In this document: in pieces, positions 1-12,300 of the stretch
Position numbering within the stretch: the first letter of the stretch is position 1
Layout: each line of letters opens with the position of its first letter
Assembly (NCBI GenBank): GCA_022575985.1
Contig: JAKSXM010000007.1
Location: forward strand, 20,896,501 to 20,960,500
DNA length: 64,000 nt
Direction: 5' to 3'
Source of the DNA: Anagrus nilaparvatae
Lineage: Eukaryota; Arthropoda; Insecta; Hymenoptera; Mymaridae
Position numbers and translations under genes: made by a program
The notes under the pieces: model-generated
Database searches by the model: none
What the model was told of the DNA's origin: nothing
Seen by the model: only the letters and a program-made list of their open reading frames with translations

Positions 1-954
1 AATGTATATGATTTATTAAACTCAACAAATACGTGGCTAAAAAATATCTGCAATTTCAATTCTCAATTTTTTTTATTTTTAACGTATCAAGCAGTTTTAA
101 ATTTTTGCTAATTTTATATAATCAAATAATTTATTAATAATTTTTAAAAAATTTCATTTCGATGAAATTAATTTTTATTAATATTTTGATGTTAGAAATG
201 ATATTTTTAGCCTAAAAAAGGCTGAAAAAAATTTTGAAGCCACAACCTTCAGATTATTATTTTGACGCTCTAACACTGAGCTACAGGAAGATAGTAATAT
301 TTGCTATCCATTTTTAAATATCCTCACTAATCCTTAGGCCATGATAATCAATAAAACGAATGTTCATTTTTGTCCCAAAAAGACTAATAGACTAATATTT
401 AAATTAATGCTATAAGCAAAATTTTTAATAAATATTGGTTTTATAATCGGTTTTATAGGCCATTCAAATTTTATACAAGTTTCAAGTTTTTAAAAATTCT
501 TCACTAAACTTAACTTTTTTCTACAATTTTTTGCGAGATATCATACGTCCGAATTGAAGAGTTTAATGATAAAAAAATGATCGAACTGACAAAAGAATGA
601 GTTTTCTAGGGTTTTGTACCTTTTAAAAGTGAAAAAAAACAAAAGAATATTTATTTTAAAAATCTAATTATCTCTGAATTGGCTAAATGAAAAAAGATCT
701 ACAGGCTCTAAAATAACAATAGTTTTTAGTTAAAACTTCATTGTTTCTCTAAAAATCTAAAAAATTAAAAACTTAACTTTCACAATCCTTCATTAAGGAT
801 ACAAAACCTAGTGAAATATTCTCAGGAAGACCTCAGGAAAAAGTACCGGAAGAAAAAATTTTCCGATTTTCAAAAGGGGTGAAATTACCCCTAATCCCCC
901 CCCCCCACCATTTACCTGAAAAATTTAAAATAATCTTTTTTGCAATTTTGAAGG
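1..954. other. AT-rich intergenic DNA, no gene seen
   Basis: Only short stop-interrupted frames and homopolymer runs are visible. The short minus-strand frame at 833-1024 overlaps a C-run and the start of the 140 bp tandem repeat and shows no protein family features. Confidence 0.6.
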
Positions 955-1362
955 GATCTAGTAGGTATTTTGGGCCGCTAAATCCGAATCTGACGTCAAA
1001 AACGAAGTTCAAGGGGTGTAACACCCTTATTTTAACCCTTTCAACCCTTAAAATTTAATATTTTTTAAAATCCGATTTTTTTTCATTTTTATTAGATCTA
1101 GTAGGTATTTTGGGACACTAAATCCGAATCTGACGTCAAAAATGAAGTTAGAGGGATGTAACACCCTTATTGTAACCCTTTCAACCCTTAAAATTGAATA
1201 TTTTTTAAAATCCGATTTTTTTTCATTTTTATTAGATCTAGTAGGTATTTTGGGCCACTAAATCCGAATCTGATGTCAAAAATGAAGTTAGAGGGGTGTA
1301 ACACCCTTATTTTAACCCTTTCAGCCCTTAAAATTTAATATTTTTTAAAATCCGATTTTTAT
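955..1362. repeat. 140 bp tandem repeat, three copies
   Basis: The landmark GTAGGTATTTTGGG begins at 961, 1101 and 1241, an exact 140 bp period. Each unit continues through a block containing GTAACACCC and AACCCTTTCA and ends in ATTTTTTAAAATCCGATTTT. Copies differ by scattered substitutions and the third loses its end near 1360. No coding sense was found. Confidence 0.9.
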
Positions 1363-1443
1363 ATAATATAAGTATATTATTTTAACCTCCACAAAATAGA
1401 AATTTATACAAATTGATTATTGAAGTTATCACCCATTTTGTTT

Positions 1444-1510
1444 TTCTTAATTATTTTAAAGAAAATCTTGACCAATATAAGGTCGATAAATTCTTTAAAA
1501 TAATTAAGAA
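1444..1510. repeat. Short perfect hairpin
   Basis: The 20 nt at 1444-1463 are the exact reverse complement of 1491-1510, separated by 27 nt. The very AT-rich stem could be a remnant of a small inverted-repeat element. Confidence 0.75.
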
Positions 1511-1731
1511 AATTATGCAGTTTAGGAATATCTATTGGCACTAAAAATAAACAATTTGTTATTTAATGAAGGTTTAATATACTCAAAAGAATTAATTTAA
1601 AATTTAATAGTTTTAAAACGTTTAATTATAAATTGAACCTTTTCTTAGTAAAAAAAGAAACTTTGGTTTTGGTGTGTTGGTTCGTGGTGAATAAATTAAA
1701 TAAATAGGCTTTATTAATACCTATTTGCTTT

Positions 1732-2187
1732 CTCTGAACCCTAGGGAGTAGTGTATTTATTTAAAATTTTTTGCAAACATTCTTTACATATCTTAATTAT
1801 TTTTCCCCTTGGCAAGCGTAATTTCTCAAAAAGCACAAGTCCGATTAAATATTTTTTTTTATAATTGTTTTTATTATTATATTTCGTTTTATTTTTGGGA
1901 TTTTTTTTTATATATTGTGTCATTTTTTTAAATTTTAATATTTTATATTCATAGTGGTTACAAGAACGTGAAATTTTAATTTATAATAACAACAATAAAA
2001 AAATTTAATCGGACTTGTAATTTTTGAGAAAATTGCAAAACCAATTCGAAAACCAGCGTTTTAGTCTGTGCCGTATTTCAACTGAAAAAATAATTAAATA
2101 AAAACAAATACAAATTTTTTTTAAATTATTTAATATGTAAAGTATGTTTGCAAACCATTTTAAATAAATGCCTCCCAGGGGTTCAGA
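1732..2187. mobile_element. Inverted-repeat (foldback) element, about 456 bp
   Basis: Ends pair as CTCTGAACCCTAGGGAG on the left against CTCCCAGGGGTTCAGA on the right. Inner blocks pair too: AAGTCCGATTAAAT near 1840 against ATTTAATCGGACTT near 2005, and GCAAACATTCTTTACATAT against ATATGTAAAGTATGTTTGC. Arms are diverged, so the element is old. No coding potential. Confidence 0.65.
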
Positions 2188-2599
2188 AAAATCAAATATT
2201 TATAAGGTGGCTCCCGCGTCATAATATAATAATAATCTCCGATCCCGTCAAAAATTCAAGTTTTATTTAATTAATATTAAACATTTAAGATGAAAAACTT
2301 TTTAAAACTTATTAAAAATTTCAAAAAATTTTCCGATAAGAACACGTGTATTTTTTTAAATCTCCGCTTCGTTTTTCTCGAAAATTTAGACGGCTTGAGA
2401 CTGAAAGTATGATACCATCGATTAATGTGAACTTTAACCTTCCAGAATATACAAAGCTACATTAAGGAAGCCTATTTTTTTCAATTATTCAGCATGAACC
2501 TATCCTTAAAAGGTTTGAAAAAATTTTGATTTGCAACACTATATCTTTGCATTAAAGTTGTACCTCTGAAGTAACTGAAGTAAAAAGGATGACTAAATA

Positions 2600-2812
2600 T
2601 TTTTTTGCCCTCCCAGCGTAAAACTCGTGCGTAAAGAATTTTCTGCACTCGTTCTACGCCTAGGTGGGCAAAAAATAGTGTAAGCACCATGGGCAAAATA
2701 CTTTAGACACGAGCGTGAACACATATCACTCGTGCCCGGCTTCGCCGAGCACTCGTGCTAGTGCTCACGCTAGCGCCAAAACTTTTACGCCCTTGATACT
2801 TAATATACTATT
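2600..2812. repeat. Dispersed repeat, copy A (pair with 36683-36895)
   Basis: About 210 bp shared with 36683-36895 at high identity, including TTCTGCACTCGTTCTACGCC, CACCATGGGC and GGCTTCGCCGAGCACTCGTG. GC content is clearly above its surroundings. A short minus-strand frame runs through it but has no family features. Nature unknown. Confidence 0.8.
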
Positions 2813-3083
2813 TTGAAATTCGGAGCTTGCATAAAATTTTCTAAATTTTTAGAAATCATTTTTATCAAATATTGTAAATTAGGCAGCAATTTAAGAATTG
2901 ATTATTTCGGGCAAAAAATGTGCATTTGATTTATCTAGTATCAGAGACAGAGAGAGAGAGAGATAAACTTAAAATAAAAAATAAACTTTAAAACAAATTT
3001 TGTTCTTTAAAAATGTATGCAAATAATTAAAATTTAAAACTGTTATAGATATGGTAATGTAAATTATGTAAATTTAATTTCAG

Positions 3084-3175
3084 AACTTGGTGGCACATAT
3101 TATTTCCATCTTCTCATAAGCCATATGGGAATGGACTAGTTTGGAAAACAGCTGAAAGTAATTAAATAAAGCAAC
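3084..3175 (+). CDS. Possible orphan terminal exon
   Basis: After an acceptor-like TTTAATTTCAG ending at 3083, one frame (skipping one base) reads TWWHILFPSSHKPYGNGLVW then KTAESN and a stop at 3173-3175. AATAAA overlaps that stop (3175-3180), which is what a last exon plus poly(A) signal would look like. Composition is less AT-rich than the flanks. I found no upstream exon that joins it and do not recognise the protein. It could be chance, or the tail of a gene whose other exons lie outside the window. Confidence 0.25.
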
Positions 3176-3180
3176 TATTA

Positions 3181-4019
3181 GTAAGAAAAAACAATTTTCT
3201 ATTAATTCATAAGCAATATTTATGTTCAAAGTTTCAATTTTAAAAAATTATCATAATTTAGTACCATTAAGTGTTCCCGTCTTACTAATAGCATGTTATC
3301 AATTGTTATAAAATAAGAGTACCAATTTTTACCTCCTATTGAACTTCTTTTTTATTTTTAAATTTAAAAATAAACTCTCGATGGCTACTTAATATTTTGC
3401 AAGCTTTTTAAAAAGCCAATACTGTAGGCTAAAAAATAATTATATAATATAGTCTATTTTTTAAAATCATTTTAAAGAGTATATGATTTCAATAAATTAT
3501 GATTTATTGTATTGTACATTAATATTTATGAAGACATCCAAGAACTGCGACTAATAATATGTCAAAAGGATGAATTACAAAAATTGTTAATTATAATTTG
3601 TGTATTAAAAAAAAAAATATATTTCATTTAACACAAATTCTAAATATAAATTCTAATTGTAAATGTATAAATACGCATTTAATCTTATATCTGTGATTTT
3701 TTTCTCTTAAATATTTATAAAATATATAGTCCATTAATTTTTAGAAAATATTTAGAAATTTAAAATAAATTAAAAATATTGTTCATAACAGGTATATATC
3801 ATTTTGCAAACTGAAAAGGTATTGTAAAATTTGCATAGTTTATCATCAATGCGTATATTTTTTTTTGTAATTGTAACTATAAAGCCATCTTATTTTTTAT
3901 ATAATTACAAGCTAGATCCTTGATGTCTGTATATTTGTATTTATACGATTCTACTAGGAAATCAGTTATCTACTTTTTGTTAATAAAAAATTTATTTATT
4001 TCGTCATCTGCACTCTTGC
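3181..4019. other. AT-rich intergenic DNA, nothing recognised
   Basis: Homopolymer-rich sequence with stops in all frames; no repeat relationship to the rest of the window was noticed. Confidence 0.5.
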
Positions 4020-4722
4020 CTATGAAGAAAGTATTTACTTTTGCTTCTATATTTTTTCTTAGAATTCTTGCTTCTTTTTCTTGGATCGTCTTTTTTTTAA
4101 TAATTAGCCCTCTGTTTTTTGTCAGTCGTTGATGACTTTCAATTTTCGTGTGAAATATGTATCACATGGGGATTTCCGGCTTTAGCGGGGGCTCCAGACC
4201 GTACAGTATTTTCATCGACTTTTTTATTTTTTTTTTCCTTAACCTGTTTACAAACATCTAAAATACTTGATACAAATACTTGATCATTAACTTCCTGGGC
4301 ATTTTAATCAAATAGCTCCTCAATTACCTTGCAAGAATGGGACGAGAGGGGAAAAATATCGAAGGTGTGGGTTGCAAATTTTTTCTCGTCTGAATGCTAC
4401 CTTAGCCTGCTTCTCATTTTCAAGGTTAGCTTTCTTCATCTCCTATTTTCAAGGAGCAGAAGAAGAACGGCTCGTTCCTCTGGCTTTTGAATCGGACTTG
4501 GACATTTTTTCTCTGCCTAACTCCGGCCATTGACTACAGTCTGACCCGGCTCTCGCCGTTCGGATTTAATCTCTTCACGCGCCTGACAAACAGCTTTAAC
4601 GACACTTCTATCTTCATATAAGACATCATTGACAAAATTAATGATTGCACCCGAGATTGACTTTCTAGTCACTGCCGATTTGTTACCGAGGATCAAGGAC
4701 TAGTTCGTCAATTTGTCATTTA
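4020..4722 (-). pseudogene. Decayed coding sequence, unidentified
   Basis: This block is richer in GC than its surroundings. On the minus strand it gives stretches of protein-like sequence broken by stops and frame changes, such as SISGAIINFVNDVLYEDRSV followed by VKAVCQAREEIKSERREPG, then lysine/glutamate-rich segments (for example NLENEKQAKVAFRREK in a shifted frame). At least six in-frame stops are present, so it cannot be translated as it stands. The family is not recognised; a dead transposon-associated gene or a degraded gene duplicate are both possible. Confidence 0.4.
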
Positions 4723-4740
4723 AATTTGGAGTTCCATTAA

Positions 4741-7207
4741 ATACTTATCGATAAAAATGGATATTTATCTAACGAAAAAAGATTATCTAACAAAATATGA
4801 GTGTCTTCTTTTCTTAAAACTTATATATCTAAAGTTTCAATGGAATGCAGACTATCGATTAATTTTTGATCTATTTTAACGGATTGTAATTTAGCAGTCT
4901 TTTTGTTTTTCAAACGATTTTGGATAATAAAATAATTCGGATAAGCTTTCATATTTGCTTATTGATATACTAATTTCTTCGAAACTCTTACAATCACTAC
5001 TCTGCAGAGCTATGATTATTCTTCCTACAGCATTAATATCGTCTTCTATATTTAAAGAACGTAAATTTTTTAAATTTATTAGAATGTTTCATTCTGTTAT
5101 TAATTTTTCATTTTTACTTGAAAAATGTTTATAAGACAATGTTCAAAGGTTTAATTTCTCTACACTCATTATATTTGTATTTTGACATTTTGATTCTTCC
5201 ACTGTTATTAATTCTAGACAGTTTGTAGGAAAATGAACAAAAATTTTTTTCTAAATATTGTTTTATGTTTTTCTCTAAAGCTTTCTGCGCAGCTTGCAGC
5301 TTAATTTTTATCTAATAATGATGAACCTTGAAAACCTAATGACGATTGTCAACTGTATATAGAATTTATCAATATAATGACATATTTATGGTTACACTGA
5401 TTTTTTTTTTTGGAATGTTGATACGTCTGTTCTTAATTAAATGCTTTTTTAAAAATTTTCCACGACTTTACAGACAATATAGTTGAATACTTAAATTAAT
5501 GTATTTTTTAAAAAGTAAATTGATTTTTTTATTTTTGTCTTTTATTTCTTTCTTATTTTTCATGTTAATTAACAGCAACTTAGGGGATATCCCTGAGGTA
5601 ACTCCCTACCTGAATGCCATCCTTGGGTTATGTCCGCATTGAGGAATCTTCTATTTTATTATACTTTCTTAAACTATAGTCAGTTTATAATATCATGTAT
5701 GGAAAACTATATGTATTTTATACGAGCGCTATAGAAAGGGTTTGTTAGTTGCTGATTTTTACAGAAAAAGTTGTCGGGTACGATCACCAAACAGTTGGTT
5801 AGTTTGTTTATCGTTTGTTTGGAAAAAATGAGGTTAGTAGTTGCTCTTGGGAGGCGTCGATATATGGATCTTTTTATCTTTTAACATCTCAGTCTTATCT
5901 GACTGATCTGAATAAAATCTTGAATTTTGCTTGCGTTAATAAGATGTTATTAAATTAGTATAATATTAAATGCAATATAATGTAAAATATATGAATATGT
6001 CTTCTCAGTTTTATTAAACAAAATAATGCAAATTTTTTTATAATCTTTTAAACAGTCCTTGTTAAATGATATTTTAAAAATTATAGATGAATTCATTGTA
6101 AATATAAATTTAAATATAATATTTTAGTGATTGAATTTTTACAATAACTAAATATTTAGGAAATTTGTAAATATTTATAAATAAACTTATATTTGTTTAT
6201 TGTATGCCAAAAAATTTATAAAATTTATGTGAAATGTGTAAAAATTAATATGTATAATGAAAAGTATTACATATGTAAATAGTTAACATTAAATAAGAAT
6301 TTATATAATTTTGTTTGTTAATTTTTTTATTATAATTGTCCCGCAAAAAGTTTTGGATAACATTTTTACAAGCTTCACAAAAATAAAAATAAAGTTTTGA
6401 TTCAAAGGAAAAACTATTCAAGTTTTCTAAGCGCGCATAAAACATCTGTATTGGGTAATTAAGAAGAATTAAAAAAATTACTAGTTTGTTTCTGAGATAG
6501 TTGGTAAGTCATTTATAATTTGTTTTTAGTCAAAAATACAAAATAACAAAATAATCAAAGATATCAATATTTCATGAAAAAAATCATTTTTAATGTTACT
6601 ACATAGCTGTAAGTCTGTTGATACACCCATACTTATGCAACCCATACATACAGGGTTCTTGGGAGATTCATCAGGAAAGAGTTAAATTGCTTTTTACTTC
6701 ATTTTTTTGTTTTTTTATTTATACATGGAGGATTCATTTCAAAGTTGAACACTATTTTGCATAAAAATAAGCGCAAAGAAGAAGGACGTGGTCTCAAATG
6801 AAAGAAAATAAAAATTAAAAACTAATGTCTTTTTTTAGATTTTATTTATTAAAATTATTTTACAAAAATGTGAACTTAATGCAGACATTTTTTTTCTCTA
6901 CCGTTTCGGAGATACTATTTAGAATTTTATGAAAATGCTGTTTTTGTTTTTGTTTACAAAAAGCCTAGAAAACTTGTCTTTTCACCCCCCCCCCCCCCCA
7001 AAAAAATGAAATGAACGTATCATTATCTAAATGATCTAATTTTCTTTTTTTTGGGTAGTAATAACTTTTGAAACAAAAATATTCAAAAAATATATTTCAT
7101 ATTAAGTTTTTATTTCAATTTTGTTGATTTTTCATTGCTTTTGAATGGTCGTCGAGTACAGCCATCTTAAAAAATATAGAAGTGATAATTTTTTCTTACC
7201 AATAATA
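4741..7207. other. AT-rich intergenic DNA, no gene seen
   Basis: No joined exons, RNA gene or clear repeat could be supported. A C-run lies near 6986-6999. Short frames at 6245-6445 and elsewhere lack any family signature. Confidence 0.5.
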
Positions 7208-7305
7208 TACGACTCTTGTCCATAAAAAAAAAAATGCTCCAAATTGTAGTTTATAATGAATGTAATTTATATCCGATTTGGGCCATTCTTTATTTTCCTC
7301 TCCGT
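7208..7305. mobile_element. Relic of the GGCCCAAATCGCA miniature element
   Basis: CGACTCTTGTCCATAAAAA, AATGCTCC and GATTTGGGCCATTCTTTATT match, with decay, the right half of the element at 16966-17249. Only about 100 bp survives, making it the most degraded of four copies in the window. Confidence 0.55.
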
Positions 7306-7378
7306 GTGTCATAATGTACTATTTTTTTTATTAAATTATTTATTGTACAGGGTTGTACGAAAATGAGAATTACAAGCC

Positions 7379-7582
7379 CTGAAAAAAAATCTGGTTGCAA
7401 CTACCGGAATTCCGGTTGTGGCAGTCAGAATTTTTTTCTCTTAAATGGTTGCAAATGAACTAAAAAAAATGTTAAATTTTTTTTTTTTTTTTTTTTTAAT
7501 TTTCTTTACTTTTCAAGAGGTTTACAATCGTTTAAAAGAAATAAATAAACCCAGCTGCCACAACTGGATTTTTTTTTCAGTG
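7379..7582. mobile_element. Short relative of the CACTG...CAGTG element
   Basis: The left end CTGAAAAAAAATCTGGTTGC is mirrored on the right by GCCACAACTGGATTTTT followed by TTTCAGTG. These match the ends of the 1.5 kb element at 39196-40688, including the internal CCGGAATTCCGG motif. The interior is about 150 bp of AT-rich sequence with no frame: a non-autonomous derivative. Confidence 0.65.
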
Positions 7583-9356
7583 TAGTTAACAGAAATTACG
7601 CGTATACAATCCATCTATTTTTAGGCACAGCAGAGTGTCTCAGTAAGAAACGCCAATTATAATGAAAAACAATTCGCTATTTTAAATTTTTTAATTTTTT
7701 TGTTAATTAATTTATATAATCTTGGAATATAAACAGTGATAAGGTATGTAATTTATGTTTCTTAAAATAAGCATTAGTTATTAAATTCTATGAAAATAAT
7801 AATTAAAAAAAAAAAGTAAATTATAATCTTAAGATTACCCCAATATTACAATATTTTGATATAAAATAATTAAAAATTACGAAAATTATAATCAAAATTA
7901 ACTGAGAAATTTTAAATAAACTTTATTTTAAAAAATTTCTCTGTAAATGTTTTTTTTACAATTTTCATTTTAAAAAAAAGTTGGAAATATGTAATTTCAA
8001 TTATTGATAACATTGCGATTATCATTGATAATCTCGCATAATATGAAACAGCTTATTAATGAAATAATTAGAATAATTTAGCATGAGAGCGGAAAAATAA
8101 ATCTTGATAGAAAATAAATAGCAAAATTGAAGCAAAATTTTTACTCTCCATAATTGGACCTATTTTTACTAACACGATGCTACGACGCGTTTCAAATTGC
8201 AACATGTCATTACTAACTTTCTATATGGGGTTAAAAATGATTTTTATTTACTTTATAGTTTATAGATAAATCTTAAAGATATCTGAAAATTAAAAATACA
8301 CAACCCCACAAAAAAAGTCGAAGATGTGGCCAAAAATTCACGAAAAATTAAAAATATCAATAGTCAATTAATTAAAAATGTTAATATTTTTGTTTTTTAT
8401 TAAACTTTAGTCTTTTACGGATTTCGTGTATTCAAAATTATATTAATATATTAAGTAATTAATTTGTAATTAATTTAAAAAATTTTCAAAATTTTATTTG
8501 GGATTTCAATCCTTTTAAATGCAATTACATTTTGAAAAAATAAGTTAAAATTTCTTCTTGAAAGAAAATAAGCAAAATTTTAAATAAAATTAATGAGAAC
8601 CAATATTTGCTCAAAATTTATTTAACCTTAAAGTATTCAAAGTTAAAACAGGGTAGATTAAAAAATGAAAAAAAATGAGTAAATCTAATGCAAATATCTA
8701 AGAACAATGTTAATTGTTATAATTTTAAGTGAGAAAAAAAATCACATATTTAATTGATATTTGCTGTCAGATTGCTCTTGAATTGTCAAACACATATCAA
8801 ACAATTCACATATATATATAGAACTATCATGATAAAACTTTGCGCAAATATCAACTTCAAATAAAATCAAATTTTCGAATAAAAAAAACTTAAAAATTTT
8901 TAAAAAAGTTTAAGAAACTCAGATTAGCATTAATTAAAAAAAAAATGTGTCAAAAAATAATACCTTAAATAAATAATTAATTAAAGTTTAATAAAAGTTC
9001 CAAAAAATCATAATAACTGAAAAGGACGCATGATAATAATTTCTGACGTAGATGATTTATAAAAAAAGCACACATATCATTAAAAAAGAAGGATGACATT
9101 CTTCTAGATTACTTACAACAAAAAAATTAAAAATATAATAAAAGTTAAAGAGTCAGTTACTCAGTATAACTCGTTCTTCTTGTTTATCACTCATCACGAA
9201 ATACAAAATTTAAAAAAGAAAATTAAATATTGAAATAAACATTGTTTTAACATATAATAATTTTATTGTTTATGTGTGCATGTTTGTGTGTTTTTTATAA
9301 TAAATTAAATAATCATTAAAGAAAATAAAAAAACAGAAATTTAAATAAAAATAATT
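7583..9356. other. Upstream region of the CLIP protease gene
   Basis: AT-rich DNA without a supported gene. It must include the 5' untranslated region and promoter of the protease starting at 9357, but no core promoter element could be singled out against the AT-rich background. Confidence 0.45.
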
Positions 9357-12300
9357 ATGCTAATTAAAAGAAAATATTTATTAATTTTTTTATTTACTAA
9401 TTTTTTATCATTTGTCACATCACAATACAATAATCTACAAGAAGGTAATTTATAATAATTTTTTGTTTATTAATTTAATGTAATAATATATTATGTAATT
9501 TTACATCAGTAATTAATTTTTTATGAAAATAGTCATTTAATATGAGAAAATAAATTGATAATATTTTATCTAGTAAGAAAGTTTATTATATAAATGTTTA
9601 CATTTTGGATTTAAATAATTTTTTTTCTATTTTTATTTCTTTTTTAATTTTATTTAAAAGGTTAATGTATTGAAAAGATTTGATAAGAAAATATTTAAAA
9701 ACAAAAAATAAGGAAATTTTTTTTTTCCTGTGTGTTTTTTTATTATAATTACATTAATTAAAAAATTAATTTAAGTCAAATATTTAATTTTCAATAACTC
9801 ATGTCATTTGGATCACTTGTGTGTGTGTTATTTTTGAAATAAGATTGATAAAAAACAAACATTGGGACTGATTGAATTTTCTTATGAATAATTAAGTTAT
9901 TTTCTTGCAATTTTATTTCATTTTCATGACGTAAGAAAACTTGAGAAAAACCCATATCAAGTACAAGCGGGAGTGTTTTCTTTATAGCCGGTTGATTCAT
10001 TATAATCAAACATGTGGCATGAATAATTTCTTCTTAATCTCATTTAAATATTTTTAAAATACTAGATTATATGTTTATAAAAGTACATTTACTTGTCAAA
10101 AAGTGGCTAATTTAAAAGATAATAATCGGTATTCGGTCAAAAAATAAGAATATACTAATGTACATATTAATATTTTTTAAATTTCCATACATATATATCT
10201 CTATTAGGGATGTGCGGTTACTCCAAACTCGGATCGGGTACCCGAAATTTCGGTCTTTTATGTCAGATTTTTGCTGTTCAGATTTCGAGTGTAGCCCGAA
10301 ACTTTCCAAATAAGCTCTTCAAGGGCAGTTTTGAATCGAAAGCTTCCTTTGATATCCCAAATTCGACCCAACTCGAAGCAAAAAACCCGAAATTTCGGAT
10401 ACCCGACCCGACTTTTGGGTAACCGCACACCCCTAATCTCTATATTATAAAGTATTATAATTATATTATAAGTCCAATTGACTTTACCCCTAAAAAAATC
10501 AATTTTTAACCCTTCTCTAAAAACGTCACTTACCCCACACCTCTGCTGAGCGGAACTTTACGGGTACCCCTCCTTATGAACATGTTCCATGTTAAAAATT
10601 TTGAAAAAGAACAAACTTTCAAAGACTCGCTTTACTGATTTTTTGAAACGAGAAAAAATCACCATTTTTACCCAGCTCTATGGACAATTAAAATGTATAT
10701 TTTTGGTTAAAAATGAATAATTTTTAGTCTACTGCTGAACATTAAAACTTTTGATGAAAGTAAGTTTTATTAATAAATTTCACTTATTCGTTGAAAATTT
10801 GAAAGAACTTCTAATAATCGGATTATGATGACTTTTTAATACGATAAAAAAATCTGCTTACCGATTATTTGTATACAATATAGTAATTAAAAGCAGTTTA
10901 GTGTAGTGTATACCTGGAGGTTCATTGTAGGATCTAAAAATTGAAAAAACGAGAATCGCGTTCACTGTGGAATTTTATTTTCATTGCAGAGGTGCATATC
11001 AACGTTGACTACTGCGGTGTTAGCTCATTCTTCACAGCGAGTATTCGGGCTTCTCCGTGTAGGGTGACCATTAATCATTATAATAGATTTAATTATATGT
11101 CCAGAAAATTCAATTAACCAAACTATTAGCATTTGAAAATTATACTCTTTGTACACTATAAAAATTTTTTCGTTCATTAAAAAATTTTTTTTAATTCAAA
11201 TAATTTTCAATTATTTTGAACAAGAAAAAAAATCACTTGCATAAACCTGAATTTTCATTTTCAGTGTAAATGCAAATAATTAAAATACTGTGACCTAAAA
11301 GTTACTAATATTAAAAAAAAATTTATTGAAATAGATTTCTAAGTAATTTTTGTTTAACACATTCAGAAGTAATTATAAATGAAAAAATATTTTATAATTA
11401 AATTTTTTTATTATTGACTTATAAATGCATGAGATCATTTCTTTTTTTTTTTAAATAAACATTATTCATAACATTAAATTTAATTTTAAAATTTTAAATA
11501 TTTCAAATAAATTTTTCTTATAATTTAGAAATTAAAAAAAGATAACAATTTAATACCTATATATTAATAAATCATAATAAAATTTATAGTATAAAAAAAT
11601 TTAATTATAGAGTGAAATAATATTTATTAAAATGATTATTACTTTTATGATCTATTAATGTTTTTTATATATTTACATACTTAATTATATTTAGGAAAGA
11701 TTTTTAATTCAACAATAAATAAACGATTAAGGTATATAGGTTAATGTTCTTGAGTTGTTAGATTTAGACTGTCAACACATTATTATTAGCTGTTTTAATT
11801 ATATACTTTTTATACAGAAGTGAATTAAGGTGTTAGGATAGTAAAAATTTATGATAACAGAAATGAATGAAACTTATAAAATATAAAGATAAAGTCTTTA
11901 AAAAATGAAATAAACTTTCTTTTACAACTTTGGTTGCCTAATTATTATTTAATCAAGAAAAAGGTGTAGGTAGTTTAACATTGCTCTTATGGAAAATCAT
12001 CTTTGGAGCTTTTGAAAAGTATGATTGCGATAACACAGATTAATGAAACTTAAATATATGGTAAATAAAAGCTCAAAGATTATATTTCCAATTTGTTTTA
12101 CTTGTTTCATTGCATAATTATTAAATAATTAAATAAAAAGTATGTAAATAACCTAGTATTATACTAATACATATACGATTTTACATATGTATGTAGCGTC
12201 GATAATTCAGAAATCGAAAAAAAATACCAACAAAATGGCGTATTACTATCCTAACACCTTAATATGTTTGCCCGTCCTTTTTTACAATCTATAAGACAAT

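Noticed and set aside
10210..10422. 70-codon frame containing repeated SKLGSG and RNFG-like segments
   Set aside because: It lies wholly inside the hAT miniature element.
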